A DNA stretch of 64,000 nt from Streptomyces sp. NRRL S-31 (GCF_000718775.1 NZ_JOCB01000028.1:1-64000); one strand, 5' to 3'. Shown: positions 24,860 through 33,560, counted from the first letter of the stretch. The notes: generated by a model not told the origin, from the sequence alone. A program made the numbers and translations.

Positions 24860-26191
24860 GTGAAGGTCGTCTGTGTCGGGGGCGGGCCCGCGGGCCTCTG
24901 CCTCGCCGTCCTGCTCAAGCGGCAGGACCCCGCCCACGACGTCACCGTCCACGAACGCGACCCGGAGGGCTCCACCTACGGCTGGGGCGTGACCTACTGG
25001 CGCGGCCTCCTCGACCGGCTCCGGGAGCACGACCCGGAGACGGCCCGGGAGGTCGAGGCCCACTCCGTGCGCTGGTACGAGGGCGTCGCGCATGTGGGCG
25101 GAGCGACCACCCGGCACCGCGGCGACGAGGGCTTCGGGATCGGCCGGCATCGGCTGCTCGCCCTGCTCGCCGGCCGGGCCCGCGCCCTCGGTGTCCGCCT
25201 GGAGTACGGGAGCACGCTGACGGAGCCGCCCGCCGGCGCGGACCTCGTCGTCGCGGCCGACGGCGCGCACAGCGCCCTGCGCGCCCGCCACGCCGACCAC
25301 TTCGGCACCCTGACCACCCCGGGCCGCAACCACTACGTCTGGCTCGGCACCACCAAGGTCTTCGACGCCTTCACCTTCGCCTTCACCGAGACCGGCCATG
25401 GCTGGATCTGGGCCTACGGCTACGGGTACAGCGGCGAGCGCAGCACCGTCGTGGTCGAGTGTGCCCAGGAGACCTTCACCGGGCTCGGCCTGGACCGGAC
25501 GGACGCGCACGACGCCCTCGCCCCCCTGGAGGAACTCTTCGCCGGCGTCCTCGACGGCCACCCCCTCATCGCCCGTCCCGGCGCCTCCTGGCAGCGCTTC
25601 CGCACCCTCACCAACCGCAGCTGGCACCACGGCAACCTGGTCCTGCTCGGCGACGCCGCCCACACCACCCACTACTCCATCGGCGCCGGCACCACGCTCG
25701 CCCTGGAGGACGCCATGTGCCTCGCCGACGCCCTGCGCGACCACCGCACCCTGCCCGGCGCCCTCGCCGCCTACGAGCACCGGCGCCGCGGCGAGCTGCT
25801 GTCCGCGCAGAGCGCCGCCCGCTACAGCGCCCGGTGGTACGAGGACCTGCCCCGCTACATCCACCTGCCCCCGCACCGGATGTTCGCCCTGCTCGGCCAG
25901 CGCCACTCACCGCTGCTGCCGTACGTACCGCCGCAGCTGTACTACGGCCTGGACAAGGCGGCCGGACAGCTGGAGCCGCTGCGCAGGCTCAAGCGCTGGC
26001 TCGGCCCGCGCGCCGCCCGCGCCCTGCACGCCCGCACCATGGGTGCCCCCGCCCTGCACGCCCGCACCATGGGTGCCCCCGCCATGGGTGCCCCCGCCAT
26101 GGGTGCCGGCGCCATGGACGCCCACACCATGGGCGTCCGCGCCATGGACACCGACGCCACGGATGCCCGCGCCACCGACGGCCGGCGCTGA
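24860..26191 (+). CDS. FAD-dependent monooxygenase with C-terminal repeat tail
   Basis: A 443-residue class-A flavin monooxygenase. The N-terminal dinucleotide fold KVVCVGGGPAGLCLAVLL is followed by VVAADGAHSALRARH (DG motif) and LVLLGDAAHTTHYSIGAGTT (GD motif). TYGWGVTYWRGLL resembles the salicylyl-CoA/2-aminobenzoyl-CoA monooxygenase branch. The last 55 residues are a Met/Ala/His-rich tandem repeat (ALHARTMGAP, GAPAMGAPAMG) not expected in the family. The GTG at 24860 has CAGGGG seven bases upstream; a GTG at 24839 is possible. The lipase gene follows 50 bp later. An aromatic substrate is likely. Confidence 0.88.
   Translation: MKVVCVGGGPAGLCLAVLLKRQDPAHDVTVHERDPEGSTYGWGVTYWRGLLDRLREHDPETAREVEAHSVRWYEGVAHVGGATTRHRGDEGFGIGRHRLLALLAGRARALGVRLEYGSTLTEPPAGADLVVAADGAHSALRARHADHFGTLTTPGRNHYVWLGTTKVFDAFTFAFTETGHGWIWAYGYGYSGERSTVVVECAQETFTGLGLDRTDAHDALAPLEELFAGVLDGHPLIARPGASWQRFRTLTNRSWHHGNLVLLGDAAHTTHYSIGAGTTLALEDAMCLADALRDHRTLPGALAAYEHRRRGELLSAQSAARYSARWYEDLPRYIHLPPHRMFALLGQRHSPLLPYVPPQLYYGLDKAAGQLEPLRRLKRWLGPRAARALHARTMGAPALHARTMGAPAMGAPAMGAGAMDAHTMGVRAMDTDATDARATDGRR
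26021..26171 (+). repeat. 15/30-bp in-frame tandem repeats at 3' end of monooxygenase gene
   Basis: Two perfect 30-bp copies (26021-26050, 26051-26080) are followed by 15-bp units based on GCCATGGGTGCCCCC (26081-26095 and onward, decaying). The period is a multiple of 3, so copy-number changes would lengthen or shorten the protein tail without breaking the frame. Confidence 0.9.
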
Positions 26192-26241
26192 CCCGGCCCG
26201 GCCGCACACCCCCCACCAGCTCCGCACCGAAGGAGTCCGCC

Positions 26242-27063
26242 ATGGCCGTACCCGTCGAGTTCGACCACACCTCCACCGGCTACAGCCTCGAGCGCGCCTA
26301 CTGGCTGGCCCGCGCGGCCGAACTGGCCTACAAGGACGAGGCCGCCATCGGCGAACAGGCCGCCCAGTGGGGCTTCGAGGAGGTCCGGCACCACCGGACC
26401 CGCTTCACCCCGCCCTTCCCGCTCCAGGACACCCAGGCCTACACCCTGGCGAGCGACCGCGTGATCGTCACCGCGTTCCGCGGCACCGAACCCGCCCAGA
26501 TCAAGGACTGGCTGTCCGACGCCACCACCCCGCCCCGGCCCGGCCCCGGCGGCAACGGCTACGTCCACCGCGGCTTCGCCGAGGCACTGGAGTCCGTCTA
26601 CCCGGCCGTCCAGGACACGCTCGCCGAACTGCGCACTGACGGCCAGGCCGTCTACCTCACGGGGCACAGCCTCGGCGGGGCGCTCGCCATGCTGGCCGGC
26701 GCCCGCCTCTATCTGGAGGAGCCGTACCTGGCCGCGGACGGCGTGTACACCTACGGCCAGCCCCGCACCTGCGACCGGCTGCTCGCGGAGGCGTTCCACA
26801 AGGGCTTCGGCGGCCGGATGTACCGCTTCGTCAACAACAACGACATCGTCCCGCAGCTCCCGCCGGAGCCCGCCTACACCCACGTCCGGGCACTGCGCTA
26901 CTTCGACTCGAGGGGCAGGCTGCACGAGTCCATGCCGGTCCTGTCGGCACTGGGCGACCGGGCCAGGGGCCTGACCGCGGACCCCTTCGCGCCCGCCTCC
27001 GACGGCATCCGCGACCACTTCATGCACCACTACCTCGCCGCCCTGGAGCAGAACCTGGCCTGA
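26242..27063 (+). CDS. Class 3 (fungal-type) lipase family protein
   Basis: A 273-residue alpha/beta hydrolase of the lipase_3 group. The nucleophile elbow is YLTGHSLGGALAMLAG with the catalytic Ser. VIVTAFRGTEPAQIKDWLSD is the oxyanion region, and VNNNDIVPQLPP contains the catalytic Asp. A late His in RDHFMHHYLAAL completes the triad. No signal peptide is evident, so it may be intracellular. AAGGAG six bases before the ATG sets the start. It is 50 bp after the monooxygenase and probably in the same transcript. Substrate unknown. Confidence 0.92.
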   Translation: MAVPVEFDHTSTGYSLERAYWLARAAELAYKDEAAIGEQAAQWGFEEVRHHRTRFTPPFPLQDTQAYTLASDRVIVTAFRGTEPAQIKDWLSDATTPPRPGPGGNGYVHRGFAEALESVYPAVQDTLAELRTDGQAVYLTGHSLGGALAMLAGARLYLEEPYLAADGVYTYGQPRTCDRLLAEAFHKGFGGRMYRFVNNNDIVPQLPPEPAYTHVRALRYFDSRGRLHESMPVLSALGDRARGLTADPFAPASDGIRDHFMHHYLAALEQNLA

Positions 27064-27089
27064 ACCGGCACCCGTACGGGTCACCGGCG

Positions 27090-27118
27090 TTGGTGAACAG
27101 CCATTCACCCGATAAGGT
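27090..27118 (+). promoter_or_regulatory. Promoter of the MFS/TetR operon
   Basis: TTGGTG (27090-27095), 17 bases, TAAGGT (27113-27118). The first TetR operator overlaps the -35 element and the second overlaps the -10 element. Confidence 0.65.
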
Positions 27119-27133
27119 GAATTACTATTCACC
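27092..27133 (+). promoter_or_regulatory. Two perfect tandem TetR operators
   Basis: GGTGAA-CAGCCA-TTCACC (27092-27109) and GGTGAA-TTACTA-TTCACC (27116-27133). Both arms are identical in the two sites, which are centred 24 bp apart. They cover the promoter of the MFS/TetR operon and stop 29 bp before its first codon. Confidence 0.88.
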
Positions 27134-27162
27134 TCGTACCCGAGCCGCCCGCAGGAGCGCCG

Positions 27163-28632
27163 ATGGACCAGCCGGCCCCCATATCCCCGCCGGGACCGCG
27201 TGACCGGCTCACCATCCCGGTGCTGGCCTCGGGCGGCATCCTCATGGCGGTCATGCAGACCGTCGTCGTCCCCCTGCTGCCCGACCTGCCCCGGCTCACC
27301 GGCGCCTCGGCCGCCGCCGTCTCCTGGACCGTCACCGCCACCCTGCTCTCCGGCGCGGTCCTCACCCCCGTGCTCGGCCGGGCCGGCGACATGTACGGCA
27401 AGCGCCGGGTGCTCATCGCCGCGCTCGCCCTGATGACCGTCGGCTCGGTCATGTGCGCGCTCTCCTCGGACATCGGCGTGCTCATCACCGCCCGCGCGCT
27501 CCAGGGCGCCGCCGCCTCCGTCGTCCCGCTCTCCATCAGCATCCTGCGCGACGAACTCCCGCCCGAGCGCCGGGGCTCGGCGGTGGCGCTGATGAGTTCC
27601 ACCGTCGGCATCGGTGCCGCACTCGGTCTGCCGCTCGCCGCGCTGGTCGTCCAGTACGCCGACTGGCACACCATGTTCTGGCTCACCAGCGCCCTCGGCG
27701 CCCTGGGCACCGCGGCGACCTGGTGGGCGGTGAAGGAGTCGCCGGTGCGCGAGTCCGGACGGTTCGACGTCCTCGGCGCGCTCGGCCTCGCCGCCGCACT
27801 GGTCTGCCTGCTCCTCGGCGTCTCCCAGGGCGGCGTCTGGGGCTGGGGCAGCGCACGGGTCCTCGGGCTGTTCGCCGCCGCCGGCACCGTCCTCGCCCTG
27901 TGGTGGTGGCAGCAACTGCGCACCCCGCGACCGCTGGTCGACCTCCGGCTGGTCACCCGGCCGCGGGTGGGCCTGTCCCATGTGGCGGCGCTGCTCACCG
28001 GCTTCGCCTTCTACGCCAACTCCCTGGTCACCGCCCAACTGGTACAGGCGCCGAAGGCCACCGGGTACGGCCTCGGCCTGTCCATCGTCGCCACCGGCCT
28101 CTGCCTGCTGCCCGGCGGCGTCACCATGCTGCTGTTCTCCCCGCTGTCGGCCCGCATCTCCGCCTCGCGCGGCCCGCGGATCACGCTCGCGCTGGGCGCC
28201 GCCGTCATCGCCTGCGGGTACGCGCTGCGCATCGCCGACAGCCGCGACCTGTGGATGATCATCCTGGGCGCCACCGTGGTCGCCACCGGCACCACCCTCG
28301 CCTACTCCGCGCTGCCGACCCTGGTCCTGCGCGCCGTACCGGCTGCCCAGACCGCGTCCGCCAACGGCGTCAACGTCCTCATGCGCACCATCGGCCAGGC
28401 CGTCTCCAGCGCGGCCGTCGCCGCCGTCCTCGTCCACCACAGCAGCCCCCTCGGCGGTGTCCCCGTGCCCACCCTGCACGGCTACCAGCTGGCCTTCGCC
28501 ATGGCGGGCGTCATCGCCCTCGCCGCCTGCGCGGCGGCCCTGACCATCCCCGGCGACGACTCCTCCCGCCCCACCCGGCGCGCCCGGGGCGCCACCCGCG
28601 GCGCCCGCGACGAGGCGCTGGAGGGAGCATGA
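27163..28632 (+). CDS. MFS drug-efflux transporter, EmrB/QacA (DHA2) type
   Basis: A 489-residue proton-coupled multidrug exporter in the inner membrane. Many hydrophobic segments (about 14) span the protein. The MFS motif A lies in GRAGDMYGKRRVLIAAL, and motif C-like GIGAALGLPLAALVV follows TM5. The C-terminus is a basic cytoplasmic tail (RPTRRARGATRGARDE). The start at 27163 has AGGAG upstream. Its stop overlaps the start of the TetR gene (ATGA). Two perfect operators cover the promoter, so expression is likely induced by its own substrate. Substrate unknown. Confidence 0.93.
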   Translation: MDQPAPISPPGPRDRLTIPVLASGGILMAVMQTVVVPLLPDLPRLTGASAAAVSWTVTATLLSGAVLTPVLGRAGDMYGKRRVLIAALALMTVGSVMCALSSDIGVLITARALQGAAASVVPLSISILRDELPPERRGSAVALMSSTVGIGAALGLPLAALVVQYADWHTMFWLTSALGALGTAATWWAVKESPVRESGRFDVLGALGLAAALVCLLLGVSQGGVWGWGSARVLGLFAAAGTVLALWWWQQLRTPRPLVDLRLVTRPRVGLSHVAALLTGFAFYANSLVTAQLVQAPKATGYGLGLSIVATGLCLLPGGVTMLLFSPLSARISASRGPRITLALGAAVIACGYALRIADSRDLWMIILGATVVATGTTLAYSALPTLVLRAVPAAQTASANGVNVLMRTIGQAVSSAAVAAVLVHHSSPLGGVPVPTLHGYQLAFAMAGVIALAACAAALTIPGDDSSRPTRRARGATRGARDEALEGA

Positions 28633-29234
28633 GGACCATGACCACGCCACCCGGTCAGGCGCCCGCCCCCGCACGCCGGGACGCCGAAGCCACCAAGACC
28701 GCCATCCTGAAGGCCGCCCGCTTCCTGCTGGCCCGGCACGCGCACGCCGACATCACCCTGAAGGCCGTCGCCGAGCGCGCCGGTGTCAGCCCGCCGCTGA
28801 TCCTGAAGTACTTCGGGAACAAGGAGGCCCTGTTCGCCCGGGTGATGTCCTTCGACACCGACGCCGACGACCTGCTGGACGCTCCGCTGGACGGCCTCGG
28901 CCGGCACATGGTCCGGCACGTCCTGGCCAGCCAGCGCGAGCGGGGCGCCGATCCGCTGCTGCGCATCGCCTTTGCCCCGCTGCACGGCGACCACGGCGAC
29001 GTGCTGCGCGCCAACTTCCGCGCCCAGGTCACCGAACGCCTCGCCGCCCGGCTCACCGGTCCGGACGCGGGCCTGCGCGCCGAACTCGCCGTCGCCGCCG
29101 TCGTCGGTCTCGGCGTGATGTACGGCATCGCCCGCGGCCCGCACGTGCGCGAAGCCGACGCCGACGCCGTCGCCGACCGCTACGGTCCCGCCGTCCAGGC
29201 GCAGCTGACCCCCCGCGGCCCCGGCACGTCCTGA
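28629..29234 (+). CDS. TetR-family repressor of the efflux operon
   Basis: A 201-residue TetR-type repressor. The DNA-binding domain covers residues about 20-66 (AILKAARFLLARHAHADITL, then ERAGVSPPLILKYFGNKEAL). The C-terminal ligand domain is of the TetR_C_17 kind (RFRAQV-like and GLGVMYGIAR blocks). The start at 28629 overlaps the MFS stop by 4 bp, with GGAGGGAG just upstream. An in-frame ATG at 28638 is an alternative. It very probably binds the two GGTGAA-N6-TTCACC operators ahead of the operon, closing an autoregulatory loop. Confidence 0.92.
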   Translation: MRTMTTPPGQAPAPARRDAEATKTAILKAARFLLARHAHADITLKAVAERAGVSPPLILKYFGNKEALFARVMSFDTDADDLLDAPLDGLGRHMVRHVLASQRERGADPLLRIAFAPLHGDHGDVLRANFRAQVTERLAARLTGPDAGLRAELAVAAVVGLGVMYGIARGPHVREADADAVADRYGPAVQAQLTPRGPGTS

Positions 29235-29269
29235 GACGCCCCCGCCGGCCGTCGCCGCCGCCCCGCGGA

Positions 29270-29440
29270 CCGCGAGACCAGCACATCAGCCGGGCCGCGG
29301 CGGAACTCCGGGTCGCCCAGCCGTCGGTGAGCCGCACCGTCATCCGGCCGGAGGCCGGACTCGGCACGCCGCTCGAGCGCCGGGGCCGCCGGATACGGCT
29401 CGACGCGCACGGCACCGCCTTCCCGGCGGAAACCGGAGGA
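29270..29440 (+). pseudogene. LysR helix-turn-helix fragment
   Basis: Frame 2 reads HISRAAAELRVAQPSVSRTV followed by RPEAGLGTPLERRGRRIRL, a clear LysR DNA-binding domain (residues about 15-60 of a normal protein). There is no first helix and no effector domain. It ends abruptly near 29435, where another gene fragment begins in a different frame. Confidence 0.72.
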
Positions 29441-29696
29441 ACTGCTGCCGGGCCACCCCGCCGTCGCCCAGTGCGCGGTCTTCGGCAGCCGGGACGGCGA
29501 GTCCGTGGAACACACGCACGCCGCCGTGGTGCCGGCCGCCGGGCAGCGGCCCACGCTCGACGGGATCCGGGACTCCGTCACCACCCGCGAGGGACGCCCC
29601 TACGCGCCGGACGCGCTGCGCCCGGTGCCGGCCATCCCGCTGACGGCGGCGGGCAGACCGGACAAGCGGCTGCCGCGGTCCCGGCTGTCCGACTGA
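29436..29696 (+). pseudogene. C-terminal fragment of an acyl-CoA ligase
   Basis: Frame 3 reads EELLPGHPAVAQCAVFGSRD, HAAVVPAAG, and near the end IPLTAAGRPDKRLPRSRL. This is the C-terminal lid domain of AMP-forming acyl-CoA synthetases, including the catalytic-Lys context (AAGRPDKR). Everything before the lid domain is missing. It directly abuts the LysR fragment, so the pair looks like a deletion scar joining two ancestral genes. Confidence 0.72.
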
Positions 29697-29766
29697 GCCG
29701 CGCCCCCGGACCGCAACGGCCCGGGGCGGCGCGGCGGGGTCCGGCGCCGGATGACAGACTGGCGCC

Positions 29767-30750
29767 ATGGACGAACGCGTATTCGGCAGGTCGGGTCAGT
29801 GGGCATCGGTCGTCGGGCTCGGCACGTGGCAGCTCGGTGCCGACTGGGGCGAGGTGGACGCCAAGGAGGCGCTGGCCGTGCTGGAGACGGCGGCCGAGGC
29901 CGGGGTCACCTTCTTCGACACGGCCGACGTGTACGGCGACGGGCGCAGCGAGGACACCATCGCCTCCTTCCTGCGCGGCCGTCCCGACCTGCACGTCCTG
30001 GTGGCCACCAAGATGGGCCGCCGGGTCGAACAGATCCCGGAGAACTACGTACTGGACAACTTTCGCGAGTGGAACGACCGCTCGCGCCGCAACCTCGGCG
30101 TCGACCGCGTCGACCTGGTGCAGCTGCACTGCCCGCCCAGCGCGGTCTACTCCTCGGACGAGGTCTTCGACGCCCTGGACACCCTGGTCGAGGAGGAGCG
30201 CGTCGCCGCGTACGGCGTGAGCGTGGAGACCTGCGCACAGGCGCTCGCCGCGATCGCCCGGCCCAACGTGGCGAGCGTGCAGATCATCCTCAACCCGTTC
30301 CGCATGAAGCCCCTGCACGAGGTGCTGCCCGCCGCCCGGGAGGCCGGCGTCGGCATCATCGCGCGCGTGCCGCTCGCCTCCGGGCTGCTCTCCGGCAAGT
30401 ACACGAAGGACACCGTGTTCGCGGCCGACGACCACCGCACCTTCAACCGGCACGGCGAGGCCTTCGACCAGGGCGAGACCTTCTCCGGCGTCGACTACGC
30501 CACCGGCATCGAGGCCGCCGCCGAGTTCGCCGCGCTCGCCCCCGAGGGGTACACCCCGGCCCAGCTCGCGCTGCGCTGGATCGTCGAGCAGGACGGCGTG
30601 ACCACCGTCATCCCCGGTGCGCGCAACCCCGGGCAGGCCCGGGCCAACGCCACCGCCGTCAAGCTGCCGCCGCTGCCCGAGGAGACCTTCACCGCGATCC
30701 GCGAGCTGTACGACCGTCGGATCAAGGATCAGGTCGAGCACCGCTGGTAG
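29767..30750 (+). CDS. Aldo/keto reductase
   Basis: A 327-residue NADPH-dependent reductase. The start block is RVFGRSGQWASVVGLGTWQL, with Asp/Tyr in VTFFDTADVYGDGRSED, Lys in VATKMGRR and His in LVQLHCPPS. The cofactor region is VTTVIPGARNPGQARANATA. It matches the group often annotated as AKR11/12-like or NADP-dependent oxidoreductase. A CAGACT hexamer ends six bases before the ATG, so the mRNA may be leaderless. It stands alone. Substrate unknown. Confidence 0.92.
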   Translation: MDERVFGRSGQWASVVGLGTWQLGADWGEVDAKEALAVLETAAEAGVTFFDTADVYGDGRSEDTIASFLRGRPDLHVLVATKMGRRVEQIPENYVLDNFREWNDRSRRNLGVDRVDLVQLHCPPSAVYSSDEVFDALDTLVEEERVAAYGVSVETCAQALAAIARPNVASVQIILNPFRMKPLHEVLPAAREAGVGIIARVPLASGLLSGKYTKDTVFAADDHRTFNRHGEAFDQGETFSGVDYATGIEAAAEFAALAPEGYTPAQLALRWIVEQDGVTTVIPGARNPGQARANATAVKLPPLPEETFTAIRELYDRRIKDQVEHRW

Positions 30751-30814
30751 GCGCGCCGGACGGCGCGGAACGCTCGACCGTTTGAACGAACGGCCGGGCG
30801 GTTACACGCACCGC

Positions 30815-31309
30815 ATGACGGAGGCAGGGCGGCGCACAGGACGTGACGAGACCGAGGAGGAGCGGGCCGACCGGATGTGGGTCGAGCTCATCCAGGAGGT
30901 CCGGGTGGCCCAGACAGGGGTACAGATCCTGTTCGGCTTCCTGCTGACCGTCGTCTTCCAGCCGAAGTACGGCCGGCTGCCCACCGCCGACCAGGTGATC
31001 TACATCGTGACCGTCGTCATGGGCGCCTGCGCCACGGGCGCCCTGATCGGCCCGGTCTCCCTGCACCGCCTGGTCTCCGGCCGCCGGGTCAAGCCGCAGG
31101 CGGTCCGGCTGGCCGCCCGGATGACGCTGGTCGGCCTGGCCCTGCTGCTGGCCACGATGGCCTCGTCCCTGCTGCTGATCCTCCGCGTCGCCACGCACGA
31201 CAGCTATGTGCCCTACCTGGTGGCGGCGGTCGTCACCTGGTACGTCGTGGGCTGGTACGTCCTGCCGCTGTGGGCCCGCCACAGGTACACGTCCGGGCCG
31301 AAGGACTGA
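30815..31309 (+). CDS. Four-helix membrane protein, DUF6328-like
   Basis: A 164-residue membrane protein. After a charged N-terminus (DETEEERADRMWVELIQEVR) it shows four hydrophobic segments: around GVQILFGFLLTVVF, VIYIVTVVMGACATGALIG, MTLVGLALLLATMASSLLLI and YLVAAVVTWYVVGWYVLPLW. The layout and the RVAQTGVQILFGFLLT motif match the DUF6328 family common in actinobacteria. It converges on the DUF2238 gene, with only 3 bp between stops. Function unknown. Confidence 0.88.
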   Translation: MTEAGRRTGRDETEEERADRMWVELIQEVRVAQTGVQILFGFLLTVVFQPKYGRLPTADQVIYIVTVVMGACATGALIGPVSLHRLVSGRRVKPQAVRLAARMTLVGLALLLATMASSLLLILRVATHDSYVPYLVAAVVTWYVVGWYVLPLWARHRYTSGPKD

Positions 31310-31312
31310 TCC

Positions 31313-31981
31313 CTACCGGAGGCCGCGGGACGGGGCCGCATCGTCCGCCAGGGCGCGGAGCTGACGGTCGTGCACCCGGCTGAGCAGCAGCAGGGAGAGC
31401 ACGGCGCCGATCAGCGCGCAGAACATGTCCCACTGGGTGTCCCACACGTCGCCCTGGGCGGCGAGGAACGCGTCGGCGCCGTGTCCGCCGATCTCGGCCG
31501 CCAGCCACTCCAGCAGCTCGAAGCAGGCGCTGAAGGCCAGGCAGGCGCAGACGGTGAGCGGCGCCAGCCAGCGGCTGCCGCGCAACGGCGAGGTGCGGCT
31601 GAGCAGTTCACGGACCAGCACGGCCGGGACGAAGCCCTGCATCAGATGCCCGAAACGGTCGTACGGATTGCGCTCCAGGCCGAGGCCGTCGCGCACCCAG
31701 TCGCCCACCGGGACCTGCGCGTACGTGTAGTGCCCGCCGACCGCGAGGACCAGCGCGTGCGCGGCCAGCAGCCCGCACAGCAGCCCCGTCAGCGGGAAGC
31801 GCCGCCACGCCAGCACCGCCAGGGGCAGGCCGGCCAGCGCCCACACGGTCTCCAGGAACCAGGTGGTGCGGTCCCGGGCCCCGACCGCCGACACGGCCAG
31901 CCCCACGGCGACCACGCCGGCGAAGAGGGCGGGCGGCACACGGCGCGGCGCCGGGAGCGGGGCGGGGTGTGCTGCGGTCAC
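31313..31981 (-). CDS. DUF2238 (YjdF-like) integral membrane protein
   Basis: A 222-residue protein with six predicted hydrophobic segments. Family blocks are GGHYTYAQVPVGDW, ERNPYDRFGHLMQGFVPAVL and FSACFELLEWLAAEIGGHGA, then QGDVWDTQWDMFCALIGA. These match E. coli YjdF/DUF2238. The GTG at 31981 is chosen because AAGGAG lies eight bases before it. It is convergent with another membrane protein gene. Function unknown. Confidence 0.92.
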   Translation of the reverse strand: MTAAHPAPLPAPRRVPPALFAGVVAVGLAVSAVGARDRTTWFLETVWALAGLPLAVLAWRRFPLTGLLCGLLAAHALVLAVGGHYTYAQVPVGDWVRDGLGLERNPYDRFGHLMQGFVPAVLVRELLSRTSPLRGSRWLAPLTVCACLAFSACFELLEWLAAEIGGHGADAFLAAQGDVWDTQWDMFCALIGAVLSLLLLSRVHDRQLRALADDAAPSRGLR

Positions 31982-32059
31982 GGCGGGGCTCCTTGCCTCG
32001 GGGCGTCGTAGGGCCCCATCGTGGCGCCGGCCCCCGGGCACCGGCATGAGTACGGCTAC

Positions 32060-32485
32060 TCAGCCCGCCGAGAGGATCTCCGCCAGCAACTCGTCCACCG
32101 CGACGTGCTCCTGACCCTGTGGCACCACCTGGTAGGTCTCCCGCAGGAACGCCGTCACCGCGGGCGCCCAGGCGAACACCACCGCCCGGTGCCGGGTGCC
32201 GTCCGGCCGGGTGTCGCCGAGGAACTCCATGCGCAGCTCGTGCCACGGACCGGTGGCCTCCGGCCGCATCCGTACGTCACCGATGCCGACCGGCCCGGCC
32301 AGGGCGGCGGAGAGCATCTCGCGGTCCAGCCGCCAGCTGGCCAGCACATGACCGTCGTGGGCGAAGACGGCGGTCACGGCGAACGGGTCGTCGGCGTCGT
32401 AACCCAGGTGGGCCAGGACCGGACAGCGTCCGGTGCCGGGCGCGAGGAGCTGCACCACCAGGGTCTTGTGCAGATGCGAGTTCAC
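32060..32485 (-). CDS. SsgA-like sporulation/cell-division protein (SALP)
   Basis: A 141-residue member of the SsgA/SsgB family, which positions septa and peptidoglycan machinery during sporulation. Family features are CPVLAHLGYDADDPFAVTAV, WRLDREMLSAALAGPVGIGD and VPQGQEHVAVDELLAEIL. The GTG at 32485 has GGAGG seven bases upstream. It is not the conserved ssgB, whose sequence differs, so it is one of the accessory SALPs. This family is confined to morphologically complex actinomycetes, which supports the host assignment. Confidence 0.92.
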   Translation of the reverse strand: MNSHLHKTLVVQLLAPGTGRCPVLAHLGYDADDPFAVTAVFAHDGHVLASWRLDREMLSAALAGPVGIGDVRMRPEATGPWHELRMEFLGDTRPDGTRHRAVVFAWAPAVTAFLRETYQVVPQGQEHVAVDELLAEILSAG

Positions 32486-32588
32486 GCGGGGGCCTCCGGC
32501 AACAATCGGCGTAGGGACCTCTAGTACCCCCACAGCGCCGGGGATGCTCACCCGTGGGGCTGATTCGCGCGGGCCGCCGCGGCCGGGC

Positions 32589-33560
32589 TCAGCCGAACGC
32601 CTCCCTCAGCGCCGGCAGCAGGGTCTTCTCCGACCAGCTCAGGAACTCCCGCTGCGCGTCCCCGCCGATCTGCACCAGGGCCACCTCCCCGAACCCGGCC
32701 TCGGCGTAGGGCCGTACGGCCTCCACGAAGGCGTCGGGGTCGTCCCCGCACGGGATGGAGGCGGCGACGTCGTCCTCCGTCACGAACTGGGTCGCGGCCT
32801 CGAAGGAGTCGGGGTGCGGCAGTTCGGCGTTCACCTTCCAGCCCAGGCCGAACCAGCGGAACTGGGAGTGGGCGCGCTTGACGGCCGTGGCCCGGTCGGG
32901 GTCGTAGCAGACCGGCAGCTGTCCCACCCGGGGCTTGCCGCTGCCGCCGTGCCGGTCGAAGGACTCCAGCAGGCCCGCTTTCGGCTCGGTCGCGATCACC
33001 AGGTCGGCGAGGTGTCCGGCGAGCTTGCACGACTGCTCGCCGGAGACGGCGATGCCGATCGGCGGTGCCTGCTCCGGCAGGTCCCACAGCCGGGCCGACT
33101 CCACGTCGTAGTGCTGCCCGTGGTGGGTGACATGGCCGCCCTCGAACAGCGCCCGGATGATCTCCACGGCCTCTTCCAGCATCTCGTGACGGACGTCGAC
33201 CGGGGGCCAGCCGCCGCCCACGACGTGCTCGTTCAGGTTCTCGCCGGCGCCGAGCCCGAGCCGGAACCTGCCCTCCGACAGCAGCTGCACGGTGGCCGCC
33301 TTCTGCGCCACGATCGCCGGGTGGTAGCGCAGGATGGGGCAGGTGACGTAGGTCATCAGCGGGATCCGCGAGGTGGCCTGGGCGGCGGCGCCCAGCACAC
33401 TCCACGCGTACGAGGCGTGCCCCTGCGCGCGCAGCCACGGGAAGTAGTGGTCGGAGATCACCGAGAAGTCGAAACCCGCCTCCTCGGCTCCCACCGCGTG
33501 GTTCACCAGGTCCCGGGGGCCGGCCTGCTCCGTCATCATCGTGTATCCGATTTGCACCAT
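32589..33560 (-). CDS. F420-dependent LLM-class oxidoreductase
   Basis: A 323-residue luciferase-like TIM-barrel protein of the TIGR03557-type F420 family. Visible blocks are MVQIGYTMMTEQAGPRDLVN, AGFDFSVISDHYFPWLRAQG, RFRLGLGAGENLNEHVVGGG and IGIAVSGEQSCKLAGHLADL. These are typical of F420-dependent glucose-6-phosphate-dehydrogenase-like proteins of unknown substrate. The ATG at 33560 lacks a good Shine-Dalgarno sequence. It stands alone ahead of a 900-bp non-coding stretch. Confidence 0.9.
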   Translation of the reverse strand: MVQIGYTMMTEQAGPRDLVNHAVGAEEAGFDFSVISDHYFPWLRAQGHASYAWSVLGAAAQATSRIPLMTYVTCPILRYHPAIVAQKAATVQLLSEGRFRLGLGAGENLNEHVVGGGWPPVDVRHEMLEEAVEIIRALFEGGHVTHHGQHYDVESARLWDLPEQAPPIGIAVSGEQSCKLAGHLADLVIATEPKAGLLESFDRHGGSGKPRVGQLPVCYDPDRATAVKRAHSQFRWFGLGWKVNAELPHPDSFEAATQFVTEDDVAASIPCGDDPDAFVEAVRPYAEAGFGEVALVQIGGDAQREFLSWSEKTLLPALREAFG

